Below the pieces are notes generated by a model. That model worked only from the letters and a program-made list of their open reading frames with translations, did not search any database and had not been told where the DNA came from. From assembly GCA_023474015.1 (NCBI GenBank), contig JAMCYN010000049.1, positions 67,441-131,440 of the forward strand: a stretch of 64,000 bases of DNA, given 5' to 3'. The stretch's first letter is position 1. Every line of letters begins with the position of its first letter. The position numbers were made by a program, and so were the translations under genes. Below, one piece after another: positions 1 to 6,673 of the stretch. The DNA is from Armatimonadota bacterium. Its GTDB lineage: Bacteria; Armatimonadota; UBA5829.

Positions 1-1
1 T

Positions 2-1282
2 GAAACCGACCGCGACCCGGCGGATGAGATACTGGCTGCACTGCGTCCCGAGACTATCGGCCCGAGCGCGAGCCTGCGGGAGACGGTTAGCGGCATTATA
101 TCGGATGTTAAAACTCGGGGAGATCAGGCGCTGCTGGAGTTGGGCAGGAAGTTCGATTCACCCAACCTGCAGAGCCTCAGGGCTGCCGACGAGGATTTCA
201 AGGAAGCCTACGACACCATCAAGCCCGAGCTTCTCCAGGCGATCCGCACCGCCAAGGCAAACATCGAGGAGTTCCACCGCAAGCAGATACAAAAGTCCTG
301 GATCGATATGCATGAGGACTTCGTCTACGGGCAGGTGGTGCGGCCCATCGAAAAGGTCGGCTTCTACGCACCCGGCGGACTGGCCCCCTACCCCAGCACC
401 GTGCTCATGACGGCCATTCCGGGGATGGTCGCGGGAGTGAGCAAAATGGTGATGTGCGCGCCCGCCCAGGCCGACGGCAAGATACACGGGCCTATGCTCG
501 TGGCGGCGCGTGAGTGCGGCGTGAACGACGTCTTCAAGGTCGGCGGGGCGCAGGCCGTGGCCGCGATGGCCTACGGGACTGCCACTGTTCCGAGTGTGGA
601 CAAGATAGTCGGGCCGGGCAACGCTTACGTTACCGAGGCCAAGCGGCAGGTGTTCGGAATTGTCGGCATCGACCAACTGGCGGGTCCGAGCGAGATACTC
701 GTGATCGCGGATGAAACAGCTAACCCGGCGTATGTAGCGGCCGACCTCCTTTCGCAAGCGGAGCACGCCGAAGACTCCCGGTGCGCACTGGTCACCAACA
801 GCCGCCGGATGGCGGACGCTGTCCTGAAAGAGGTCAGAGCGCGGACTGAGTCGGCGCTTCGGAAGGACCTCATTAGAAACTCACTGGATACATACGGAGC
901 CATTGTGATCGCGCGCGACCTTGACGAATGCGCCGAGCTGGCGAATGCATTCGCTCCCGAGCATCTTGAAATCGCGACCGCGGACCCATGGGAAGTCCTT
1001 AGAAAGATCAAGAACGCGGGCACGGTCATGCTCGGCCACTACACACCGGTCCCCCTGTGCGACTACGCCGCCGGGCCTAACCACACCCTGCCAACGTCGG
1101 GCACGTCGCGGTTCAGTTCGGCGCTAAGCGTGGACGACTTCATCAAGAAATCGGGGCTGCTCTCGTACACCGAGAGCGCCCTGAAGCGCATCGCTCCCAC
1201 GGTAACCGAGATCGCAGCCTGCGAGGGCTTCGAGGCACACGCGAATACGATCACAATTAGGCTTGAGAACGAGGGGCGGTAG
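2..1282 (+). CDS. hisD: Histidinol dehydrogenase (5'-truncated by window edge)
   Basis: Catalyses the last two steps of histidine synthesis, L-histidinol to L-histidine with two NAD+, as a Zn-dependent cytosolic dimer. The reading frame is open from base 2, so the true start lies just before the window; about 426 residues are present against about 430 in the family. The family signature LAGPSEILVIAD is near residue 226, the PEHLEI motif with the Glu-His catalytic pair near 319, and the C-terminal GPNHTLPTSGTSRF block near 358. It is followed after 310 bp by hisB in the same direction, so both probably belong to a his operon. The gap between them is filled by nested repeats. Confidence 0.97.
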   Translation, partial: ETDRDPADEILAALRPETIGPSASLRETVSGIISDVKTRGDQALLELGRKFDSPNLQSLRAADEDFKEAYDTIKPELLQAIRTAKANIEEFHRKQIQKSWIDMHEDFVYGQVVRPIEKVGFYAPGGLAPYPSTVLMTAIPGMVAGVSKMVMCAPAQADGKIHGPMLVAARECGVNDVFKVGGAQAVAAMAYGTATVPSVDKIVGPGNAYVTEAKRQVFGIVGIDQLAGPSEILVIADETANPAYVAADLLSQAEHAEDSRCALVTNSRRMADAVLKEVRARTESALRKDLIRNSLDTYGAIVIARDLDECAELANAFAPEHLEIATADPWEVLRKIKNAGTVMLGHYTPVPLCDYAAGPNHTLPTSGTSRFSSALSVDDFIKKSGLLSYTESALKRIAPTVTEIAACEGFEAHANTITIRLENEGR

Positions 1283-1289
1283 AAGGAAA

Positions 1290-1572
1290 GGAATTTCACC
1301 ACGAAAGCCCGAAAGGGCGAAAACCCGAAATGGGAATACGTAGCAGGTAATTAAGTGCAGAGGCGGTACACCGTAGGCCCTGAGTAGCCCTGTAGGAGTT
1401 AGCTACTATTGAGAAGGCTGGGCGGGCGTATCGAAGGGCCGGGTAGTTCTGTACCAAGGCATGTACCTTCGTAGCCGCCCTTCGATACGGCCTTTCGGCC
1501 TACTCAGGGCTTACGGAGGTACTAGCACTTCCCCTTTCGCGTTCGGGCTTTCGCGATGAGAAATCCCTTCTG
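1290..1572. repeat. Outer CGAAA-type inverted repeat flanking a nested palindromic element
   Basis: Most of the hisD-hisB gap. The left arm (about 1293-1335) carries repeated CGAAA words such as CACGAAAGCCCGAAAG. The right arm (about 1533-1572) carries the inverse, including TTCGGGCTTTCGCG. Between them sits the 158-bp element described separately. Similar CGAAA/TTTCG arms occur at 21325-21418 and around 25370-25560. No gene is seen in the gap. Confidence 0.7.
1365..1522. repeat. Dispersed ~160-bp nested palindrome, copy 1
   Basis: Outer arms CCGTAGGCCCTGAGTAG and CTACTCAGGGCTTACGG pair with one mismatch in 17. Inner arms CGTATCGAAGGGC (1427-1439) and GCCCTTCGATACG (1477-1489) pair perfectly. 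A second copy lies in inverted orientation at 26429-26597 and matches over the whole length, roughly 80-85 % by eye. It has no coding potential, so it is either a non-autonomous mobile element or a REP/BIME-like intergenic repeat. Confidence 0.8.
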
Positions 1573-1592
1573 CTACCCAACAGGAGGCTGTA

Positions 1593-2183
1593 ATGGCGGA
1601 TAGAAAAGCAAGTATCGACAGAAAGACCTCGGAGACACAGATCAGCGTCTCCATCGACCTGGACGGCGCCGGGGCTGCCGAGATCGAGACGGGAATCGGA
1701 TTCTTCGATCATATGCTGACGCATCTCGCCAAGCACAGCCTGTGCGACCTGCGGGTGAGCTGCAAGGGCGATCTGCAGGTGGACGCGCATCACACAGTGG
1801 AAGATATCGGAATAGCGCTGGGCAAGGCTATCGCGAAGGCGGTCGGTGACAAGGCCGGGATTACGCGCTACGGCTCATCGGTCGTTCCCATGGACGAGGC
1901 GCTGGTGATGACCGCGCTCGACGTGAGCGGGAGGGGCTGCCTCAAATACGGCCTGACCGTAAAAAAAGAGATGATCGGCACGTTCGACTCGGAGCTGACG
2001 CCCGAGTTCTTCAAGGCCCTCGTCACCAACGCCGGCATCACGGCCCATATCAGGCAACTCGACGGCGCAAACTCCCATCACATAGTGGAGGCCGCGTTCA
2101 AATCGTTCGCCCGCGCCCTACGGCAGGCGCTGTCAATAGATAAGAGAGTCCAGGGCGTGCCGTCGACGAAGGGAACGCTGTAG
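1593..2183 (+). CDS. hisB: Imidazoleglycerol-phosphate dehydratase
   Basis: Dehydrates D-erythro-imidazoleglycerol phosphate to imidazole acetol phosphate, the sixth step of histidine synthesis. It uses two Mn ions in a cytosolic 24-mer. The 196-aa length is that of the monofunctional enzyme; the HisB phosphatase domain is absent. Metal-binding motifs DAHHTVEDIG (about residue 64) and SHHIVEAAFK (about residue 160) are both present. The ATG is preceded by a strong AGGAGG-like site (aacaggaggctgta). Downstream of hisD in the same direction. Confidence 0.97.
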   Translation: MADRKASIDRKTSETQISVSIDLDGAGAAEIETGIGFFDHMLTHLAKHSLCDLRVSCKGDLQVDAHHTVEDIGIALGKAIAKAVGDKAGITRYGSSVVPMDEALVMTALDVSGRGCLKYGLTVKKEMIGTFDSELTPEFFKALVTNAGITAHIRQLDGANSHHIVEAAFKSFARALRQALSIDKRVQGVPSTKGTL

Positions 2184-2187
2184 TATT

Positions 2188-2270
2188 AGTTAACAGTTGT
2201 CAGTTAACGGTTACCAGTTGAAGGGAGTCCCTTCCCCAACTGACAACTGAAAACTGCCAACTGATAACTT
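2188..2270. repeat. Heptamer repeat palindrome (GTTAACA/GTTGTCA units)
   Basis: Left half has 7-base steps GTTAACA, GTTGTCA, GTTAACG, GTTACCA. The centre is the palindrome GAAGGGAGTCCCTTC. The right half has complementary steps CAACTGA, CAACTGA, CAACTGA(T). It can fold as one long hairpin between hisB and comEA and belongs to the period-7 family seen at ten or more places in the window. Confidence 0.75.
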
Positions 2271-2288
2271 GCCTTTTCAGGGAAACAG

Positions 2289-2990
2289 ATGACAGGTCTC
2301 GATTTCACCAAGAATCAGAAGCTGGCGTTAGTCGCTATTGTCGGCCTGGCGATAATCGGGCTGTCGGTGGCGCACGTGCGCAACTCGGCGGGCCGCTCCG
2401 ACGCGGATGTGATCGTGGACGAACCGTCGAATGGCGGCAGCGTCCGTGTGACCGCCAACGATTCCGATCCCCTACCCGGCGCAACACGTGATGTGGGCGT
2501 TGTAGTCGTACACGTCACGGGCTGCGTCAACGCTCCCAATGTCTACACCCTCCCCGAAGGCAAGCGGGTGATCGATGCCGTCAATGCCGCCGGTGGCGCG
2601 AAGGCTGATGCCGACCTGCAACTGATCAACCTCGCGGCCAGGCTCGAAGATGGGGCAAAGATATTCGTGCCGTCGAAGCAGGTGATGATTTCGCCGGTAG
2701 GAATGAAATCAGGCTCAGCGTCGTTCGGAGTCACTGCCCCCGCGAAATCCGACTCGTCAAGCAGGTCGGCGAGTGACAAGTTCAGAAACCCCGGAGAGGG
2801 GGTCGTCCAGCTCAACAGCGCATCGGCGGAGGAACTCCAGCGCCTGCCGGGAGTGGGCCCATCCACAGCTCAGAAGATAATCGACTACCGCAACCAGATA
2901 GGCAGACTCACCCGGCCCGAGCAGTTGCTCGATGTCAAGGGAATTGGCCCGAAGAAGTTCGAGAAAATGCGGCCGTTCGTCGCACTGTAG
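2289..2990 (+). CDS. comEA: ComEA-type DNA-uptake protein (SLBB + helix-hairpin-helix)
   Basis: Membrane-anchored DNA-binding protein of the competence machinery; ComEA binds incoming double-stranded DNA outside the cytoplasmic membrane and hands it to ComEC. The 233 residues show one transmembrane segment (about 12-28), an SLBB domain (about 73-135, VVVHVTGCVNAPNVYTL), a Ser-rich linker, and a C-terminal HhH pair (about 172-233) with LPGVGPSTAQKI and VKGIGPKKFEKM, the usual DNA-backbone hairpins. The domain order is the canonical one. No comEC is visible nearby. Its neighbour hisB is unrelated, separated by a repeat. Confidence 0.92.
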   Translation: MTGLDFTKNQKLALVAIVGLAIIGLSVAHVRNSAGRSDADVIVDEPSNGGSVRVTANDSDPLPGATRDVGVVVVHVTGCVNAPNVYTLPEGKRVIDAVNAAGGAKADADLQLINLAARLEDGAKIFVPSKQVMISPVGMKSGSASFGVTAPAKSDSSSRSASDKFRNPGEGVVQLNSASAEELQRLPGVGPSTAQKIIDYRNQIGRLTRPEQLLDVKGIGPKKFEKMRPFVAL

Positions 2991-2993
2991 TCC

Positions 2994-3431
2994 CTACCCC
3001 ATCGGAGGCATCTGGTTCCTCGGCTGATCCACGGGCCTCTCGGTAATGGCCCAAAGCACGAGCACCCCAATTATCGTCCTGGCGAGGCCGCTCACCCATA
3101 CTACGATAATCTGAAACCCATGGGCGCGATTGGTGATCAGGGCATTCACCAAATCCTGCGCGAGACCGGTGGCGGCCAGCATGACTATCCCACCAGCCAT
3201 CGACAAGAGGCCGATCACCGCCACGAACAGCCTTAGGCCAATGAGCCGCTCCGCGACCGCGACGAGCAGCAGACCTCCGTAGAGGAGCGCGATGACCCCG
3301 AAGACTGTCGACCAGGGCGACTCCAACATATTCGGCACGATTTCAGCCCACCAGGAGGGCGCGACGAGCTGCGACACCCCTACGGCGACTACCAGTGCGG
3401 TCAGGATAATGATGATCCTGCGTATGATCAA
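2994..3431 (-). CDS. Small integral membrane protein, unknown function
   Basis: 145 residues with about four hydrophobic segments (about 5-23, 43-62, 67-90 and 107-127) and a polar C-terminus rich in Pro. No recognised motif. Start taken at TTG 3431 because GGAGG lies eight bases upstream. It follows the DapA-family gene by 23 bp in the same direction and is probably co-transcribed. It converges on comEA with only 3 bp between stop codons. Confidence 0.7.
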   Translation of the reverse strand: MIIRRIIIILTALVVAVGVSQLVAPSWWAEIVPNMLESPWSTVFGVIALLYGGLLLVAVAERLIGLRLFVAVIGLLSMAGGIVMLAATGLAQDLVNALITNRAHGFQIIVVWVSGLARTIIGVLVLWAITERPVDQPRNQMPPMG

Positions 3432-3454
3432 ATCCGGTACCTCCTTACGGGAAG

Positions 3455-4501
3455 CTATACGGACAGAGAGTCCCAGATGTTATCGTCGGAGAGCCGTGCG
3501 GCCAGATTGACGCCGTAGAACTCCTCAACCGGCTTCAGGACCTCGGGGTTACGATTCCAGACCTGCCTGGCGGTCCCCCTCACTATTTCGACACCGGCGC
3601 GCGACATCCTGCCGAGCGGCCTCCTGCACCTTCCGGAGGGTATGCCGAGACCGGCCATCAGCGTCTTGATCGCGAGCGGGTTGCGATATTTGTCCTCGAC
3701 CATGGCTTTCTCGCCCGAGGGCAGCGTGCGCTCGTTCTTGACTTTCACCGTTACGATCCCGAGCAACGGCGCAATCGCCTCCTGGACCTTGGCCGCGCCG
3801 TCGATGTCCCCCTTAGCCACAAGGCTGACCATCTTCGCCAGCGGGCCGGGGATCACGTTGGAGGCGACCGAGATTACCCCGTTCGCGCGGATGCGGGGAT
3901 CGGTCAGCATCTTGAACGTGATGTCGTCGTCGCCACTGATTATTGAGAAATCGTCGCCCGCGAGGTTTCGGGTCCGCGCCATACGTTCGAGATCGCCCGT
4001 GGCCTCCTTGACGGCGCTGATGTTCTTGTGTCGAGCAAAGAGTATCGCGATGTCCTCGACGGCCAGCGCCGTGCCGCTCCGGCCAGGGATCACGTATGGG
4101 ACAATAGTCGTGTTCGGGAACTCCTCCGCGACGACGGCGTAATACTCGTCGCGAAGCTCCTGGGAGGAGGGGCCGTTGTAGTAGCAATCGACCATCAACA
4201 CGGCTCCCGCGCCCGCGTTGACGGCATGACGCGCGCTCTCGATGGCCTCGGAGGTAGAGTTGCTCCCGGTCCCGGCCAGCACACCGCATCTGCCCTTGCA
4301 CTGGGCGAGCACCTTATCGATGACGTCGTTATGCTCGTCCCAATCGAGCGTCGGGGACTCGCCGGTCGTTCCAACCGGCACCACACCCGTTATACCCTGC
4401 GCGATCTGGAACTCGACATTTTTCTTCAGCCCGTCCCAGTCAATGCTCAGATCGGGATTATACGGGGTCGCGATAGCTGTCCAGGCGCCGTCAATTCTCA
4501 T
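3455..4501 (-). CDS. DapA-family (dihydrodipicolinate synthase/N-acetylneuraminate lyase) aldolase with C-terminal extension
   Basis: Class I aldolase of the DapA/NanA superfamily, which forms a Schiff base between pyruvate and a lysine. Catalytic residues are visible: Thr45-Thr46 in GTTGESP, Tyr136 in PYVIPGRSG with Arg141, and Lys165 in AVKEATGD. Tyr107 in CYYN also fits the DHDPS relay, so lysine/diaminopimelate synthesis (dapA) is plausible. The protein is 348 aa against the usual ~290-300: about 45 residues follow the normal end (from EIVRGTARQVW onward). SD AGGAGG lies 9 bases before the ATG. It is downstream of the BcrAD-type ATPase in one operon. Substrate is not certain from sequence. 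Confidence 0.85.
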   Translation of the reverse strand: MRIDGAWTAIATPYNPDLSIDWDGLKKNVEFQIAQGITGVVPVGTTGESPTLDWDEHNDVIDKVLAQCKGRCGVLAGTGSNSTSEAIESARHAVNAGAGAVLMVDCYYNGPSSQELRDEYYAVVAEEFPNTTIVPYVIPGRSGTALAVEDIAILFARHKNISAVKEATGDLERMARTRNLAGDDFSIISGDDDITFKMLTDPRIRANGVISVASNVIPGPLAKMVSLVAKGDIDGAAKVQEAIAPLLGIVTVKVKNERTLPSGEKAMVEDKYRNPLAIKTLMAGLGIPSGRCRRPLGRMSRAGVEIVRGTARQVWNRNPEVLKPVEEFYGVNLAARLSDDNIWDSLSV

Positions 4502-4542
4502 AATAAGGTTCCTCCTCGGCTGCTCGTTCCATCTACTCTATT

Positions 4543-5340
4543 TTAGAGGGCGCAAGAGGATTTGGCAACGCCCGCGATTAGCGCGGCTCCGAGCGCGCCC
4601 ACAACCTGGGGTTCTTCGGGGACGAAAATGGGACTGTCGAGGCGTTCTTCAATGGCCGCCACCACGCCGGAGTTCTTCGCCACACCTCCGGACATCACGA
4701 ACGGCCCGCCCGCGCGCAGCCTGGCGACCATACCGTATATTCGCTCGGCAATCGACCGGTGCAGACCCCTGATGATGTCTTCCTTGGGTATGCCCTTAGC
4801 CACGAGCGCGACCACCTCCGATTCCGCGAATACCGTGCATGTGCTTGAAATCCGCAAATCTTGAGTGGCAAGTCCTGATAGCTCACCCAAGGACGTCAGA
4901 TCAGTGTCCAGTGAGCGGGCCATCACTTCAAGGAAACGGCCCGTACCGGCGGCGCACTTATCGTTCATCGCGAAGTCCTCCACCCTGCCGTCCTGGGCAA
5001 GGCGAATAACTTTGCTGTCCTGGCCGCCGATGTCGATCACGGTCGCGCCCTCCGGGAAGAGCCTGCGCGCGCCGACGGCATGGCAGGTAATCTCAGTCAC
5101 GGCTCTGTCGGCAAACTCGATGCTTCCTCGACCGTAACCCGTGGCGACGATATTGGAGATCTCGCCCCTGTCCAGTCCTGCGAGTTCGAGCGCCGAGTCG
5201 TACGCCGACACCGCCGCGATTTCACTACTGGATAGCGTCGGCACGATTGCGTATGAGAGGATATTGTCGCCGCGCAGGATCACGGCGTCGGTCGAAAGGG
5301 ACCCGATGTCGATCCCCGCGGTGATAGTGGTATCGCTCAT
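4543..5340 (-). CDS. 2-hydroxyacyl-CoA dehydratase activator-like ATPase (BcrAD/BadFG family)
   Basis: ASKHA-fold ATPase that in known systems drives an electron at low potential into a radical dehydratase or benzoyl-CoA reductase. 265 aa from ATG 5340. It has the phosphate-1 motif GIDIGSLSTDA at the N-terminus, DIGGQDSK near 103, and the two Cys that hold the bridging [4Fe-4S] cluster of the dimer, Cys129 in NDKCAAGTG and Cys168 in SSTCTVFAESEV. No dehydratase subunits are next to it, so the partner is elsewhere or this is one of the stand-alone activase homologues. It is the first gene downstream of the tandem c-di-GMP aptamers and a terminator. Confidence 0.88.
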   Translation of the reverse strand: MSDTTITAGIDIGSLSTDAVILRGDNILSYAIVPTLSSSEIAAVSAYDSALELAGLDRGEISNIVATGYGRGSIEFADRAVTEITCHAVGARRLFPEGATVIDIGGQDSKVIRLAQDGRVEDFAMNDKCAAGTGRFLEVMARSLDTDLTSLGELSGLATQDLRISSTCTVFAESEVVALVAKGIPKEDIIRGLHRSIAERIYGMVARLRAGGPFVMSGGVAKNSGVVAAIEERLDSPIFVPEEPQVVGALGAALIAGVAKSSCAL

Positions 5341-5371
5341 AGACACATTGTACAACAAAGCGCGGCATAAG

Positions 5372-5413
5372 AAAAACAGGGACGATCCCCAAACGGGACC
5401 GTCCCTGTTTTTT
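5372..5413. terminator. Bidirectional intrinsic terminator / attenuator hairpin
   Basis: Stem AAACAGGGACGATCCC paired with GGGACCGTCCCTGTTT around an AAAC loop. The + strand is followed by T tracts and, read leftward, the stem is followed by TTTTT. On the - strand it lies between the c-di-GMP aptamers (end about 5617) and the activase start (5340), the position expected for a riboswitch-controlled terminator. Confidence 0.85.
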
Positions 5414-5616
5414 ACTTACTAAAGGGCCGGAAGCGTTGCCCCGGAATCACCACAGGCCATCGCGGTCGTGAGACTCGCACCCAAGACCGTCCACGATGAC
5501 CGGAGATGACTTCACCCGGCGCTGCCGGCAAAAACCATATCCCGCCGATTACCCCCCTTTCCAGACACCGGCAGGCAAGACGGGCTAACCCGTCGAAACC
5601 ATCATGCATGCCAGAC

Positions 5617-5756
5617 TTTCGGCAGCCCGGCCGGCTCGCCCCAACCCGGACCCCGCAATCCACGTCACGGCGATTGCAGGTTACTATCTCCGGCGACTAA
5701 CGAGCCCCGTAGGCTTTGCGTCACCCGATCACTCGGGCTTTGCCTTTGTCGGTGTC
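5617..5756 (-). ncRNA. c-di-GMP-I (GEMM-I) riboswitch aptamer, second of a tandem pair
   Basis: Read on the - strand, GACAAAGGCAAAGCCCGA is followed by a GTGA (GNRA) tetraloop closed by CCCGA/TCGGG. Then come GTGACGCAAAGCC and ACGGGGCT, a variable third stem, and the closing GGGCTGCCGAAAG near 5617-5635. These are the GEMM-I core elements (GGCAAA, GNRA-capped P2, GACGCAAAGCC, terminal GCCGAAA). The guanine corresponding to Vc2 G20 and the adenine corresponding to A47 are both kept, which predicts c-di-GMP rather than cGAMP. AGAC near 5754 can close P1 with GTCT near 5615. Confidence 0.87.
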
Positions 5757-5766
5757 TACCTATGTT

Positions 5767-5935
5767 CCACGTTTCGGCAGCCAGGCGACCCTGCGACCGT
5801 CGTATGCCCAAGATTCAATCTTCGAAGAAGCGAAGGACCAATAATGAGGACTCAATATTGGGCACCCGACGGCCGTTTAGGCCCATAGCTTTGCGCCCCC
5901 CGGTTTCCCGAGGTTTGCCTTTATCGTACGCTTCT
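5767..5935 (-). ncRNA. c-di-GMP-I (GEMM-I) riboswitch aptamer, first of a tandem pair
   Basis: On the - strand, GATAAAGGCAAACC is followed by the hairpin CTCGG-GAAA-CCGGG and then GGCGCAAAGC, ATGGGCCTAAACGG (tetraloop-receptor side), a longer third stem, and the closing GGCTGCCGAAACG at 5767-5782. It fits GEMM-I; one core base differs from consensus (GGCGC for GGACGC). The G20 and A47 equivalents are present. It sits about 10 nt upstream of the second aptamer in the same orientation. Confidence 0.88.
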
Positions 5936-6130
5936 AAACTGAGCGCTGGATATATTGAGTTGTGTATTCACTTTTCTCTATTCAATTGGCGCTACATAGA
6001 GATTATGCCGTTTACGCTGAGCCGTGCGCGCTAGAGGAATTACCGGTATTTCACGACAGGTGTTTAGCAGCTAAGGGAGGCTGCCAATAATACAAATAGT
6101 AACATCCACCTTAAGCTCTGTGTTAAGCCC

Positions 6131-6159
6131 TTGACAAGTGGCTTAAGCTGGGGTATAAC
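6131..6159 (+). promoter_or_regulatory. Sigma-70 promoter for the multihaem cytochrome
   Basis: TTGACA (6131-6136), 17-bp spacer, TATAAC (6154-6159). Three TTAAG words at 6111, 6123 and 6143 surround the -35. The block CTTAAGCTGGGGTATAACATAG is nearly repeated upstream of the PEP-CTERM gene at 29764-29784, suggesting a shared regulator. Confidence 0.75.
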
Positions 6160-6673
6160 ATAGATACACACATCAATAACCTCAGTCCATTCACGGGATG
6201 ACGCCCATGGATTCTCAGATTAGGATCGAGAGGAGAACATAGGTCCCATAACCCCAAGTGCGACGGTTGCGAGCCGCTCCGCGCGGCCTAACCGGCTCGC
6301 CATAAGTGTCGAACAAGGCAAAGATAAATCAGTTGCCAAGTTGTCCTCAACTTCTCTAACGACACGACATCCCATCACTGCGTAGAGGAACCTAAAGAAT
6401 AGAGTTGCGGATCACGCATTGGCGCAAGCGGCCGTGTGCCGGGCCATGCCGCGTTCCGTGCATGCTCGGCCTGTTGGCGTTCGGCTTGACCGGACACGAT
6501 GGCCCGTGGGGACGGGAGCCCCGCAAAGCAAGAAAAATCAAGGAGGTGGAGCAAGACAGAAAACCGTCTATGCCGTTCAAGGAGGCCTTGGGACTTCCCG
6601 AAGCCCGCGGCCACCGCGACCCACCGCGGCAAGTCTGCCGCACGTTACATTGAAGTAAAGTAGGAGTAAAACT
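6160..6673 (+). promoter_or_regulatory. ~510-nt 5' leader of the cytochrome gene
   Basis: From the consensus promoter to the ATG at 6674 there is no gene. The leader is GC-rich with several potential hairpins, for example CCGCGG pairs near 6605-6635 and GGGG-acggga-GCCCC near 6515-6530. I do not recognise a riboswitch class on this strand. Such a length is unusual for a simple leader and leaves room for an unidentified structured RNA. Confidence 0.4.

Larger units (their letters stand above)
5414..6130. other. Non-coding stretch around the aptamers
   Basis: Outside the two aptamers no convincing gene is seen in any frame. On the - strand the 200 nt between aptamer and terminator contain small hairpins (for example GACGGG-ttag-CCCGTC at 5579-5594) that could be part of an expression platform. 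The 5936-6110 part is AT-richer than its surroundings and may hold the - strand promoter, but no clear -35/-10 pair was found. Confidence 0.5.

Noticed and set aside
5412..5663. 83-codon open frame on - just after the c-di-GMP aptamers
   Set aside because: Starts inside the aptamer 3' end, Arg/Gly/Pro-rich without any family pattern and without SD; more likely leader RNA.
6500..6560. Possible riboswitch on + (GGGGACGGGAGCCCCGCAAAGC)
   Set aside because: Resembles the GEMM core CGCAAAGC only superficially; the upstream GGCAAA half and the GNRA stem are missing.
6405..6653. Two overlapping frames of about 80 codons in the cytochrome leader
   Set aside because: Neither has an SD or protein-like composition; kept as untranslated leader.
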